5,868 nucleotides of DNA, from contig WTIY01000219.1 in NCBI GenBank assembly GCA_011525065.1, forward strand, positions 1 through 5,868, in the 5' to 3' direction. Within the stretch, counting starts at the first letter, position 1. Every line of letters starts with the position of its first letter. Below are positions 1 through 5,868 of this stretch, piece after piece. The stretch comes from Flavobacteriales bacterium (lineage in GTDB: Bacteria; Bacteroidota; Bacteroidia; Flavobacteriales; Flavobacteriaceae). The position numbers and the translations under genes were made by a program. The notes under the pieces are model-generated. The model made no database searches. It saw only the letters and a program-made list of their open reading frames with translations, and was not told where the DNA came from.

Positions 1-1187
1 CCCGAATCATATTGCAAAAATACATTCAGCGGAGTTTGATTAAGATTTCAAGTGCCATTATCGAAGAGGCCTATGATGAAGGTACCGATGTTTTTGATCT
101 TTTGGATAACGCCGAGTCCAAGCTATATGAGGTTACCCAAGGAAATTTAAAACGAAGTTCGGAATCCGCACAAAATCTGGTAATTCAAGCCAAAAAACGC
201 ATTGAAGAAATTGCAAATCGCGAGGGACTCTCTGGAATTCCGTCAGGCTTTTCGCGTGTGGATAAGCTCACCTCTGGTTGGCAACCCAGTGATTTGATAA
301 TCATTGCAGCACGTCCTGGTATGGGTAAAACCGCTCTGACCCTTTCTATGGCCAGAAACATTGCCGTAGAACATGAAATCCCAGTGGCATTTTTCTCCCT
401 TGAGATGAGTTCGGTGCAGTTGATCACTCGATTGATTTCCTCTGAAACAGGTTTATCTTCTGAGAAACTCAGAACCGGTAAGCTCGAGAAGCACGAATGG
501 GAGCAACTCAACGTAAAGGTTAAAAGTCTCGAAAAGGCGCCTTTATATATTGATGACACACCAGCGCTATCGATTTTCGATTTACGGGCAAAAGCACGAC
601 GCTTGGCTTCGCAGCATGGCATTAAGCTCATTATGGTTGACTACCTTCAGTTAATGACCGCGGGAGGATCTCAAAAAGGCGGAAACCGCGAACAAGAAAT
701 TTCGACCATCTCACGAAATTTAAAGGCCTTAGCCAAAGAACTCGACGTGCCAGTAATTGCCCTGTCCCAGTTATCCCGTGCTGTGGAAACTAGGGGTGGG
801 AGTAAACGACCTATTTTGAGTGACCTCAGGGAATCAGGGGCCATCGAACAGGATGCAGACATCGTTTCCTTTATCTATCGTCCGGAATATTACAAAATAG
901 ACGAATGGGACGATGAGGAGCGTTCACCCACTGAGGGACAGGCTGAATTCATCGTGGCCAAGCACAGAAACGGTGGCTTGGATGAAATTAGATTAAAATT
1001 TGTGAGCCATCTTGGGCGTTTTGAGAATTTGGAATTGTTTGATTATCCCACAGAAATTCATTCGAGAATGAATGACGCTGCTAATGACGACACCTATAAA
1101 CCCTCTGAATATCCTTCTGCAGATGAGGCGTTTGGTAGTGCCTTAAATGATGGTCCAGAGGGGCCCAATGAAGATATCCCATTTTGA
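1..1187 (+). CDS. dnaB: Replicative DNA helicase DnaB, 3' part (5' end outside the window)
   Basis: ATP-driven hexameric helicase that unwinds DNA at the replication fork (SF4/RecA-like family). The frame is open to the left edge (first full codon at base 3), so 394 residues are visible and the N-terminal primase-interaction domain is mostly missing; the TTG at 12 is internal, not a start. Counting from that TTG: the linker region is followed by the RecA-like domain with Walker A ARPGMGKTA (100-108), the H1a-type FFSLEMS (127-133), Walker B LIMVDYLQL (206-214), the H3-type ALSQLSR (250-256), the DLRESGAIEQDAD segment (271-283) and the arginine-finger region KHRNG (317-321). All key residues are present and there is no intein. 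After about residue 345 comes a low-complexity acidic tail ending NEDIPF, which resembles the C-terminal tip of single-stranded-DNA-binding protein. The identification is certain; the role of the tail is inference. Confidence 0.97.
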   Translation, partial: RIILQKYIQRSLIKISSAIIEEAYDEGTDVFDLLDNAESKLYEVTQGNLKRSSESAQNLVIQAKKRIEEIANREGLSGIPSGFSRVDKLTSGWQPSDLIIIAARPGMGKTALTLSMARNIAVEHEIPVAFFSLEMSSVQLITRLISSETGLSSEKLRTGKLEKHEWEQLNVKVKSLEKAPLYIDDTPALSIFDLRAKARRLASQHGIKLIMVDYLQLMTAGGSQKGGNREQEISTISRNLKALAKELDVPVIALSQLSRAVETRGGSKRPILSDLRESGAIEQDADIVSFIYRPEYYKIDEWDDEERSPTEGQAEFIVAKHRNGGLDEIRLKFVSHLGRFENLELFDYPTEIHSRMNDAANDDTYKPSEYPSADEAFGSALNDGPEGPNEDIPF

Positions 1188-1243
1188 GATTGATCTCTGA
1201 GCACACAGTTAAATCTGTGGGGTGAAATTCGTAAATTCAACCC

Positions 1244-2503
1244 ATGAAGCTACGGTTTGTATTGCTGCTATTATTATGTGCTTGTATGAAACTTCATGCT
1301 GGCTACCTCTTGATCCCTATGGGGCCTGATGATCAGGCACAGCACCTTAAAGCCTATGGCATTACTTATTGGGTTTTGGCTCAAGACGTCAAGACTCAGT
1401 GGTTGTTAAACTACCGTGGTGGTGCCTTTTTGATGCCAGATTTTGAGGCCTTGCGCAAGGAGTGTCGCATCCGCGGGGTTGATTTTGAATTAATCAGCGA
1501 TCAACAGGCCAATCAAATATTAAATGCCATCAGCAGTCCTTCCCAGAATATGGAGGCCGTTTTGCTTGAAAAAGCCCCAAAGGTGGCTGTTTATGCTCCT
1601 GAGGGTATGCAGCCCTGGGACGATGCCGTCACCATGGTTTTGACCTATGCCGAAATCCCATTCACCACCATTTACGACACACAAGTTTTGGCTGATGAAT
1701 TATTGCTCTACGATTGGTTACACCTGCATCATGAGGATTTTACGGGTCAATACGGCAAGTTTTATCGGGCGTATCGGATGGCGCCATGGTATTTAAATCA
1801 AAAAAAGGATGCAGAAGCTTTGGCAGCTTCTTTAGGATATTCAAAGGTATCTCTAGCCAAACGCGCGGTCGCTCAAAAGATCAGAGATTATGTCATCGGT
1901 GGCGGTTTTATGTTTGCCATGTGCAGTGCTACGGACAGTTTTGATATTGCCTTGGCGGCCCATCAAGTCGACATCTGCGAACCCATGTTTGACGGTGACC
2001 CCAGTGATCCGAACTATCAGGCCAGCTTGAATTTTAATGAAAGTTTTGCCTTTGCCGATTTTATGTTAGAGCGGGATCCAATGGTTTACGAGTTTTCGAG
2101 CATCGATATGACGGCCAAGAGAAAGGTTGACCGGGAAAAAGATTATTTCTCGCTCATGGATTTTAGCGCTAAATGGGACCCAATTCCGTGTATGTTGGTG
2201 CAAAACCACACTGCTCTGGTTAAAGGGTTTATGGGGCAAACCACCGCTTTTGACCCCGCCACAGTAAAACCCAATGTGCTGATCATGGGACGCAATCAAG
2301 TCAATGGCGAGGCCAGATACATTCACGGCATTAGAGGAAAGGGCTTTTTTACCTTTTACGGTGGTCATGACCCAGAAGATTACCAACATCGGGTAGGGGA
2401 TCCCAAAACCGAATTGGCCTTACATCCTAATTCTCCTGGCTATCGGCTTATCCTGAACAATATTCTTTTCCCGGCTGCCAAAAAGAAAAAGCAAAAGACC
2501 TAA
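1244..2503 (+). CDS. Exported protein of unknown function, GATase1-like ('asparagine synthetase B' in databases)
   Basis: Complete 419-residue protein. It starts with a short signal peptide (MKLR, a Leu-rich core at 6-12, likely signal peptidase I cleavage after LHA at 17-19), so it probably acts in the periplasm; an LCAC lipobox-like string at 11-14 is a weaker lipoprotein alternative. From memory, Bacteroidota relatives carry the label 'asparagine synthetase B', but there is no catalytic Cys2 and no ATP-pyrophosphatase SGG motif, so I do not accept that name. What is visible: YLLIPM at 21-26, WLLNYRGG at 53-60, then a segment reading like a class-I amidotransferase/DJ-1 fold: strand KVAVYAP (113-119), a helix, YDWLHLHHEDFTGQYGKF (156-173), IRDYVIGGGFMFAMCSA (213-229) with Cys227 at the nucleophile-elbow position, and FFTFYGGHDPED (368-379) with His375 and Glu378. 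It ends with a Lys-rich tail. It lies 56 bp after dnaB. No strong RBS is seen. The reaction and substrate are unknown. Confidence 0.9.
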   Translation: MKLRFVLLLLLCACMKLHAGYLLIPMGPDDQAQHLKAYGITYWVLAQDVKTQWLLNYRGGAFLMPDFEALRKECRIRGVDFELISDQQANQILNAISSPSQNMEAVLLEKAPKVAVYAPEGMQPWDDAVTMVLTYAEIPFTTIYDTQVLADELLLYDWLHLHHEDFTGQYGKFYRAYRMAPWYLNQKKDAEALAASLGYSKVSLAKRAVAQKIRDYVIGGGFMFAMCSATDSFDIALAAHQVDICEPMFDGDPSDPNYQASLNFNESFAFADFMLERDPMVYEFSSIDMTAKRKVDREKDYFSLMDFSAKWDPIPCMLVQNHTALVKGFMGQTTAFDPATVKPNVLIMGRNQVNGEARYIHGIRGKGFFTFYGGHDPEDYQHRVGDPKTELALHPNSPGYRLILNNILFPAAKKKKQKT

Positions 2504-2533
2504 AAAAAACGCCCCCCAAATGGGAGGCGTTTT
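2502..2533. terminator. Bidirectional intrinsic terminator between convergent blocks
   Basis: The arms AAAACGCCCCCC (2506-2517) and GGGAGGCGTTTT (2522-2533) enclose the loop AAAT. Read on the plus strand the stem has one C-A mismatch (2514/2525) and only four terminal T. Read on the minus strand the same position becomes a U-G wobble, and the hairpin is followed by eight T (complement of A 2502-2509), so it should terminate the rplT transcript better than the plus-strand one. It begins within the stop codon of the exported-protein gene and lies 33 bp beyond the rplT stop codon. Confidence 0.85.
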
Positions 2534-2566
2534 AAGCGAAATGAGTTGGGTTATCGCCCGAGGGCT

Positions 2567-2911
2567 TTATTTTACTTTATCCACAATTGCGGCGAAAGCC
2601 TCTGGATGATTCATGGCAAGGTCCGCCAATACTTTACGGTTTAACTCAATGTTATTGGCTTTTAATTTGCCCATAAATTGTGAGTAAGACATTCCGTGTA
2701 GGCGTGCCCCTGCGTTTATTCTTGTAATCCAAAGGGCGCGAAACGTGCGTTTCTTGGCTCGACGGTCTCTGTAGGCATACTGCATTGCTTTTTCCACAGC
2801 ATTCTTGGCAACCGTCCATACGTTTTTACGACGTCCGAAATAACCTTTAGCTTGCTTGAGCACTTTTTTGCGCCGTGCTCTTTTGGCGACTGAGTTTACT
2901 GATCTTGGCAT
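2567..2911 (-). CDS. rplT: 50S ribosomal protein bL20
   Basis: The 114-residue basic protein binds 23S rRNA early in large-subunit assembly. The N-terminal extension is Arg/Lys-rich (MPRSVNSVAKRARRKKVLKQ), followed by the family hallmarks AKGYFGRRKNVW (21-32), YAYRDRRAKKR (46-56), LWITRINAGAR (60-70) and the globular C-terminal domain with LNRKVLADLA (94-103). The length is normal for the family. The start is the ATG at 2911, matching the invariant MPR beginning. It is last in the thrS-infC-rpmI-rplT cluster, 89 bp after rpmI, and is followed by the shared terminator. The sequence before the start is A-rich with no Shine-Dalgarno, as expected in Bacteroidota. In Escherichia coli and Bacillus subtilis L20 represses its own operon; whether it does so here is not shown by the sequence. 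Confidence 0.98.
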   Translation of the reverse strand: MPRSVNSVAKRARRKKVLKQAKGYFGRRKNVWTVAKNAVEKAMQYAYRDRRAKKRTFRALWITRINAGARLHGMSYSQFMGKLKANNIELNRKVLADLAMNHPEAFAAIVDKVK

Positions 2912-3000
2912 AACGTTTAGTTTTTTGTAGCAGGCGGTTCATTGTGAACACTTTTAAAGCCTGACTCCATGGTTTTTAATTAATTTAACCTGACGTCTTT
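2912..3000 (-). other. rpmI-rplT spacer with small inverted repeat; possible rplT leader element
   Basis: This is the longest spacer inside the translation cluster. It is AT-rich and has no reading frame of note. On the transcribed strand it contains a perfect 5-bp inverted repeat, GTTCA-CAA-TGAAC (2937-2949), ending 25 bases before the rplT ATG, and two copies of GTCAGG further upstream. I see no TAnnTTTG promoter box in it. A regulatory leader is possible, but the hairpin is short and could be chance. Confidence 0.3.
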
Positions 3001-3198
3001 TTACTTCATGCGAAGCATTTGTTTGACGTTGCTCTCATCGCTTTTATCCACTACGGTGTCGTGCGTGAGGGCGAGCTTGCGTTTTTTAGACTTCTTGGTT
3101 AAGATGTGACTCTTAAACGCATGCTTTCTCTTGATTTTACCGCTACCTGTAAGCTTAAAACGCTTTTTGGCACTGGATTTTGTTTTTTGTTTAGGCAT
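3001..3198 (-). CDS. rpmI: 50S ribosomal protein bL35
   Basis: A 65-residue, very basic protein of the large ribosomal subunit. It has the standard bL35 pattern: MPKQKTKSSAKKRFKLTGSGKIKRKHAFKS at 1-30 in outline (key parts: KTKSSAKKRF, TGSGKIKR, HAFKSHIL), a Lys/Arg-rich middle (35-41) and the C-terminal VKQMLRMK, related to the usual ending of the family. The length is typical. The start is the ATG at 3198. On the transcript AGGAA sits only three bases before the ATG, too close for a normal Shine-Dalgarno, so I do not call an RBS. It lies 29 bp after infC and 89 bp before rplT, in the conserved infC-rpmI-rplT order. Confidence 0.97.
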   Translation of the reverse strand: MPKQKTKSSAKKRFKLTGSGKIKRKHAFKSHILTKKSKKRKLALTHDTVVDKSDESNVKQMLRMK

Positions 3199-3227
3199 CG
3201 TTTCCTAGATTTTAACTATTTCGCTTT

Positions 3228-3785
3228 TTATTTACTTTTCTTTGGCGAGATGAACATGGTCATTCGCTTGCCTTCGAGTTTTGGCATTTGTTCTACTTTG
3301 CCAAATTCTTCAAGTTCCTGGGCCAAACGCAACAGCAGAATCTCCCCTTGGTCCTTGTAGATGATGGAGCGTCCTTTAAAAAAGACGTACGCCTTGAGCT
3401 TTGCGCCTTCTTTTAAAAACTTCTCTCCGTGTTTTTTCTTAAACGCATAGTCGTGATCGTCGGTGTTGGGTCCAAAGCGAATCTCCTTAATGACGACCTT
3501 GGTTGCCTTAGCTTTCAAGGCTTTTTCTCGTTTCTTTTGTTCGTATACAAACTTCTTGTAGTCCATTACCTTGCACACGGGTGGCTCAGCATTGGGTGAA
3601 ATTTCAACGAGATCAAAACCGAGGTCTTCGGCGATGCTCAAGGCCTGTTTGAGCGGGTAAACTGCAACCTCGACATTATCCCCGACCAAACGCACCTCTT
3701 GAGCGCGAATTTTACCGTTGATTCGGTGTTGGTCTTCTTTGATAATCCGAGCAGGACCTCTACTTCTTTTGCGACGTATTGCTAT
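3228..3785 (-). CDS. infC: Translation initiation factor IF-3, non-canonical AUA start proposed
   Basis: IF3 binds the 30S subunit, prevents premature 50S joining and checks the start codon and initiator tRNA. With the proposed start it is 185 residues, a normal length. The N-domain has RINGKIRAQEVRLVGDN (21-37) and EISPNAEPPVCKVMDYKKF (61-79); a Lys-rich linker follows (82-96); the C-domain has KEIRFGPNTDDHDY (100-113), KAYVFFKGRS (131-140) and LEGKRMTMFISPKK (170-183). The only standard start codon near the front is GTG at 3695, which would remove the conserved RINGKIRAQE segment. The frame stays open upstream to a TAA at 3800 and contains no ATG, GTG or TTG. The best candidate is ATA at 3785 (giving M-A-I-R-R-K-R), with ATA at 3779 and ATT at 3746 as alternatives. 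It lies 16 bp after thrS. The identity is certain; the exact start is inference. Confidence 0.93.
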   Translation of the reverse strand: MAIRRKRSRGPARIIKEDQHRINGKIRAQEVRLVGDNVEVAVYPLKQALSIAEDLGFDLVEISPNAEPPVCKVMDYKKFVYEQKKREKALKAKATKVVIKEIRFGPNTDDHDYAFKKKHGEKFLKEGAKLKAYVFFKGRSIIYKDQGEILLLRLAQELEEFGKVEQMPKLEGKRMTMFISPKKSK

Positions 3786-3801
3786 GGCTTTACTATTTTA
3801 A

Positions 3802-5748
3802 TTAAACTTCTTTAAATACCTTTACTTCTTGACTCACGGCTTGCTTGATTAACGCGATAAATTCGTCTATTTTCATCGAGCCTAAATCACCCACTCCGTG
3901 CTGTCTTACTGCAACTGAATTTTCTAATTCTTCTTGCTCTCCGACGATCAGCATGAACGGTATTTTGTTCATTTCTGACTCACGAATTTTCTTACCGATG
4001 GTCTCATTGCGACTGTCGATAAGGGCGCGAATGTCGTCATTTTCAAGCAAATTTAAAACTTTTTGAGCGTATTTTTCGTATTTCTCACTGAGGGACAAAA
4101 TGCTGACTTGCTCGGGCATAAGCCACAGCGGGAAGTTACCACCAGTGTGCTCAAGCAGGATGGCAATAAAGCGCTCCATACTGCCAAAAGGGGCTCGGTG
4201 AATCATGACCGGTCTGTGGTGTTCGTTGTCGCTGCCTTTATACGTCAAGTCAAATCGCTCCGGCAAGTTGTAATCGACCTGTATGGTCCCCAACTGCCAA
4301 CTGCGTCCCAGAGCATCTTTTACCATGAAATCTAACTTAGGTCCATAAAAGGCTGCTTCTCCCTCTTCGATGACATAATCTAGGCCTTTGGCTTGTGCCG
4401 CACTGATAATGGCCGCTTCTGCTTTGTCCCAATTGTCAAGACTGCCGATGTATTTTTCTGGTTTTTTCGGGTCCCGTATGGAAACTTGAGCCGTGAAATT
4501 GTCAAATCCAAGTGAACCAAAGACGTATAGAACCAAATCAATGACGTTCATGAATTCCTCGTCCAGTTGATCTGGCGTACAAAAAATATGGGCATCGTCC
4601 TGTGTGAATCCCCTAACCCGAGTCAGCCCGTGCAGTTCACCGCTTTGTTCATAGCGATAAACGGTACCAAATTCAGCAAAACGTTTGGGTAGATCTTTGT
4701 AAGACCAAGGTTTGCTGTTGTACATTTCGCAATGGTGTGGACAATTCATGGGTTTGAGCATGAATTCCTCGCCCTCATTGGGGGTTTTAATGGCTTGAAA
4801 ACTATCCGCACCATATTTGGCGTAATGTCCTGAGGTGATGTATAGCTCTTTGTTTCCAATGTGTGGAGAGACCACCATTTCATAACCGGCCTTCTTCTGT
4901 GCCGCTTTTAAAAAGTTCTCCAATCGCTCGCGTAAGACGGCGCCTTTTGGCATCCAAAGTGGAAGACCTTGACCGACTTTTTGAGAAAAGGTAAAAAGTT
5001 CAAGCGCTTTACCCAGTTTGCGATGATCTCTTTTTTTGGCTTCCTCCAATAGGGTCAGGTATTCGGTCAGCTCCTTTTGCTTGGGAAAACTGATGCCGTA
5101 AACACGGGTTAATTGCTTGTTGTTTTCATCTCCTTTGTAATAGGCGCCTGCAACGCTCAATATTTTAACGGCTTTCACCAGTCCCGTGTTTGGGATATGG
5201 CCCCCGCGACACAAATCGGTAAAGCTATCGTGATCGCAAAAGCTGATGGTTCCGTCTTCTAAGTCGGAGATCAGATCGACTTTGTATTCATTTTTTTCTC
5301 GGTAATGCGCCAGAGCGTCTTCTTTGCTCACCATGCGCATCTTGAATTCGTGTTTGCCACGCGCGATTTCGAGCATTTTGTCTTCGATGGTCTTAAAGTC
5401 CTTTTCAGAAATGCTGTGCTGTCCTAAATCAACGTCGTAGTAAAATCCGCGTTCGATGGCTGGTCCGACCCATAACTTAACACCAGGATAAAGTGATTCG
5501 AGTGCTTGAGCCAGGATGTGCGCCGAAGAATGCCAAAATGCTTTTTTACCAGCCTCGTCGCGCCACGTGTGCAGGGTCAGCGCACCATCTTCATTGAGCG
5601 GTGTGACGCTCTCTACTGCCCGATCTTCAAAAGTGGCTGAAATGACATTTCGTGCCAGCCCCTCGCTGATGCTACGGGCCACATCCATTGGTGTACTGCC
5701 CTTGGGAAATTGCTTGACGCTGCCGTCTGGTAAAGTTATTGCAATCAT
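3802..5748 (-). CDS. thrS: Threonine--tRNA ligase
   Basis: Class II synthetase that charges tRNA-Thr and edits mischarged Ser-tRNA. It is 648 residues from the ATG at 5748. Domains: TGS (about 1-63), the editing/SAD domain with zinc-site-like HSSAH (His73, His77) and CRGGH (Cys180, His184), the catalytic core (about 240-540) with MNCPHHCE (Cys336), motif 2 RYEQSGELHGLTRVRGF followed by DDAH (His387), HRAPFGSMER (His517, motif 3), and the anticodon-binding domain to the end (about 545-648). Nothing is missing. A TTG at 5769 would add seven residues, but I reject it: family members begin MI-x-ITLPDG, the ATG puts the editing histidines at 73 and 77 as in the Escherichia coli enzyme, and the TTG lies within the predicted -7 promoter element. 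It is first in the cluster; infC starts 16 bp downstream. Confidence 0.97.
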   Translation of the reverse strand: MIAITLPDGSVKQFPKGSTPMDVARSISEGLARNVISATFEDRAVESVTPLNEDGALTLHTWRDEAGKKAFWHSSAHILAQALESLYPGVKLWVGPAIERGFYYDVDLGQHSISEKDFKTIEDKMLEIARGKHEFKMRMVSKEDALAHYREKNEYKVDLISDLEDGTISFCDHDSFTDLCRGGHIPNTGLVKAVKILSVAGAYYKGDENNKQLTRVYGISFPKQKELTEYLTLLEEAKKRDHRKLGKALELFTFSQKVGQGLPLWMPKGAVLRERLENFLKAAQKKAGYEMVVSPHIGNKELYITSGHYAKYGADSFQAIKTPNEGEEFMLKPMNCPHHCEMYNSKPWSYKDLPKRFAEFGTVYRYEQSGELHGLTRVRGFTQDDAHIFCTPDQLDEEFMNVIDLVLYVFGSLGFDNFTAQVSIRDPKKPEKYIGSLDNWDKAEAAIISAAQAKGLDYVIEEGEAAFYGPKLDFMVKDALGRSWQLGTIQVDYNLPERFDLTYKGSDNEHHRPVMIHRAPFGSMERFIAILLEHTGGNFPLWLMPEQVSILSLSEKYEKYAQKVLNLLENDDIRALIDSRNETIGKKIRESEMNKIPFMLIVGEQEELENSVAVRQHGVGDLGSMKIDEFIALIKQAVSQEVKVFKEV

Positions 5749-5766
5749 TGCGGTGATTTTGTCGGG

Positions 5767-5798
5767 CAAAGATATGATTCATAATCCCTTTATCCAAT
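5767..5798 (-). promoter_or_regulatory. Bacteroidetes-type housekeeping promoter for thrS-infC-rpmI-rplT
   Basis: On the minus strand the -7 element TATCTTTG (5774-5767) matches the Bacteroidetes consensus TAnnTTTG exactly. A TTG (within ATTG, 5798-5795) lies 20 bases upstream, inside the 17-23 spacing reported for flavobacterial promoters. It ends 18 bases before the thrS ATG at 5748, so transcription would begin roughly 10-15 bases before the start codon, leaving a very short 5' leader. Predicted from sequence only. Confidence 0.65.
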
Positions 5799-5815
5799 AG
5801 TCCGATTCATTTCAA

Positions 5816-5834
5816 ATTTACCCCTATGGTAAAT
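5816..5834. repeat. Inverted repeat upstream of the thrS promoter
   Basis: Perfect 7-bp arms ATTTACC (5816-5822) and GGTAAAT (5828-5834) are separated by CCTAT. The repeat lies just upstream of the predicted -33 element of the thrS promoter and could be an operator or a weak hairpin. One arm overlaps a second TAnnTTTG match on the minus strand (TAAATTTG, 5820-5813), whose nearest upstream TTG is 24 bases away, slightly outside the usual spacing. The function is unknown and it may be chance in AT-rich DNA. Confidence 0.4.
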
Positions 5835-5838
5835 GGGT

Positions 5839-5858
5839 TTGACCCAACTTATTGACCC
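5839..5858. repeat. Tandem TTGACCC direct repeat near the right edge
   Basis: Two identical heptamers TTGACCC (5839-5845 and 5852-5858) are separated by six bases, giving a 13-bp period. They lie 40 to 60 bp upstream of the thrS -33 element in the non-coding stretch 5749-5868, which holds no gene that I can see. This could be a protein-binding site for thrS or for a gene beyond the edge. It cannot be resolved from this window. Confidence 0.4.
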
Positions 5859-5868
5859 CTTAATGCAC

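Noticed and set aside
12..14. TTG as the start codon of dnaB
   Set aside because: The frame is open to the left edge and the codons before it (R-I-I) continue the DnaB sequence; the N-terminal domain is simply outside the window.
185..862. Minus-strand open frames inside dnaB
   Set aside because: They are shadows of the clear DnaB coding frame, with no recognisable protein features.
1188..1243. Possible promoter (TAAATCTG, 1210-1217) and small hairpin CACAG/CTGTG between dnaB and the exported-protein gene
   Set aside because: The -7 match is imperfect and the hairpin has a 5-bp stem with no T run; neither is strong enough to call. Read-through from dnaB is equally possible.
1277..1285. Lipoprotein signal (lipobox LCAC) in the exported protein
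   Set aside because: Cys at -2 is atypical for a lipobox, and the LHA-GY site downstream suits signal peptidase I better; kept only as an alternative.
2066..2389. Minus-strand 107-residue frame within the exported-protein gene
   Set aside because: It lies wholly opposite a well-supported gene and its sequence resembles no protein family.
3199..3206. Shine-Dalgarno AGGAA before rpmI
   Set aside because: Only three bases separate it from the ATG, too close for normal pairing, and the other genes here lack such sites.
3106..3360. Plus-strand frame opposite rpmI and infC
   Set aside because: It overlaps two certain genes on the other strand; the Phe-rich composition comes from reading Lys-rich codons in reverse.
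3845..4335. Plus-strand frames opposite the 3' half of thrS, and the one at 5516-5800
   Set aside because: They are antisense shadows of thrS without independent support.

Overview
This window looks like ordinary core chromosome from a member of the Bacteroidota, most likely a Flavobacteriia-like lineage. I base this on protein resemblance (a DnaB with an acidic tail, IF3 and ThrRS of Bacteroidetes type, and a secreted protein family I know mainly from that phylum), weak or absent Shine-Dalgarno sequences, and a good Bacteroidetes-type promoter (TTG-N20-TAnnTTTG) in front of thrS. I cannot name the genus. I see no mobile element, tRNA, rRNA, CRISPR array or phage gene.

Layout: there are two convergent blocks. 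The plus-strand block (1-2503) holds the 3' part of dnaB, the replicative helicase, cut by the left edge. After a 56-bp gap comes a complete gene for an exported protein of unknown function. As I recall, databases label its relatives 'asparagine synthetase B', but it lacks every AsnB hallmark and reads instead as a class-I glutamine-amidotransferase-like (DJ-1/PfpI-like) fold. The minus-strand block (2567-5748, read right to left) is the widely conserved translation cluster thrS-infC-rpmI-rplT: threonyl-tRNA synthetase, initiation factor IF3, and ribosomal proteins bL35 and bL20. The spacers are 16, 29 and 89 bp. A single symmetrical hairpin at about 2502-2533 separates the blocks and can terminate transcription from both sides.

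How the genes work together: the minus-strand genes form a translation operon, with one promoter seen just upstream of thrS. dnaB acts in replication. The exported protein has no evident functional link to either.

Points most worth attention: (1) infC has no ATG, GTG or TTG that preserves its conserved N-terminus, because an in-frame stop lies just upstream; the best start is a rare AUA. (2) The thrS start belongs at the ATG at 5748, because an upstream TTG candidate lies inside the -7 promoter box. (3) The 'asparagine synthetase B-like' protein carries a candidate Cys-His nucleophile arrangement. (4) DnaB ends in an SSB-like acidic DIPF tip. I found no clearly novel multi-gene system here.
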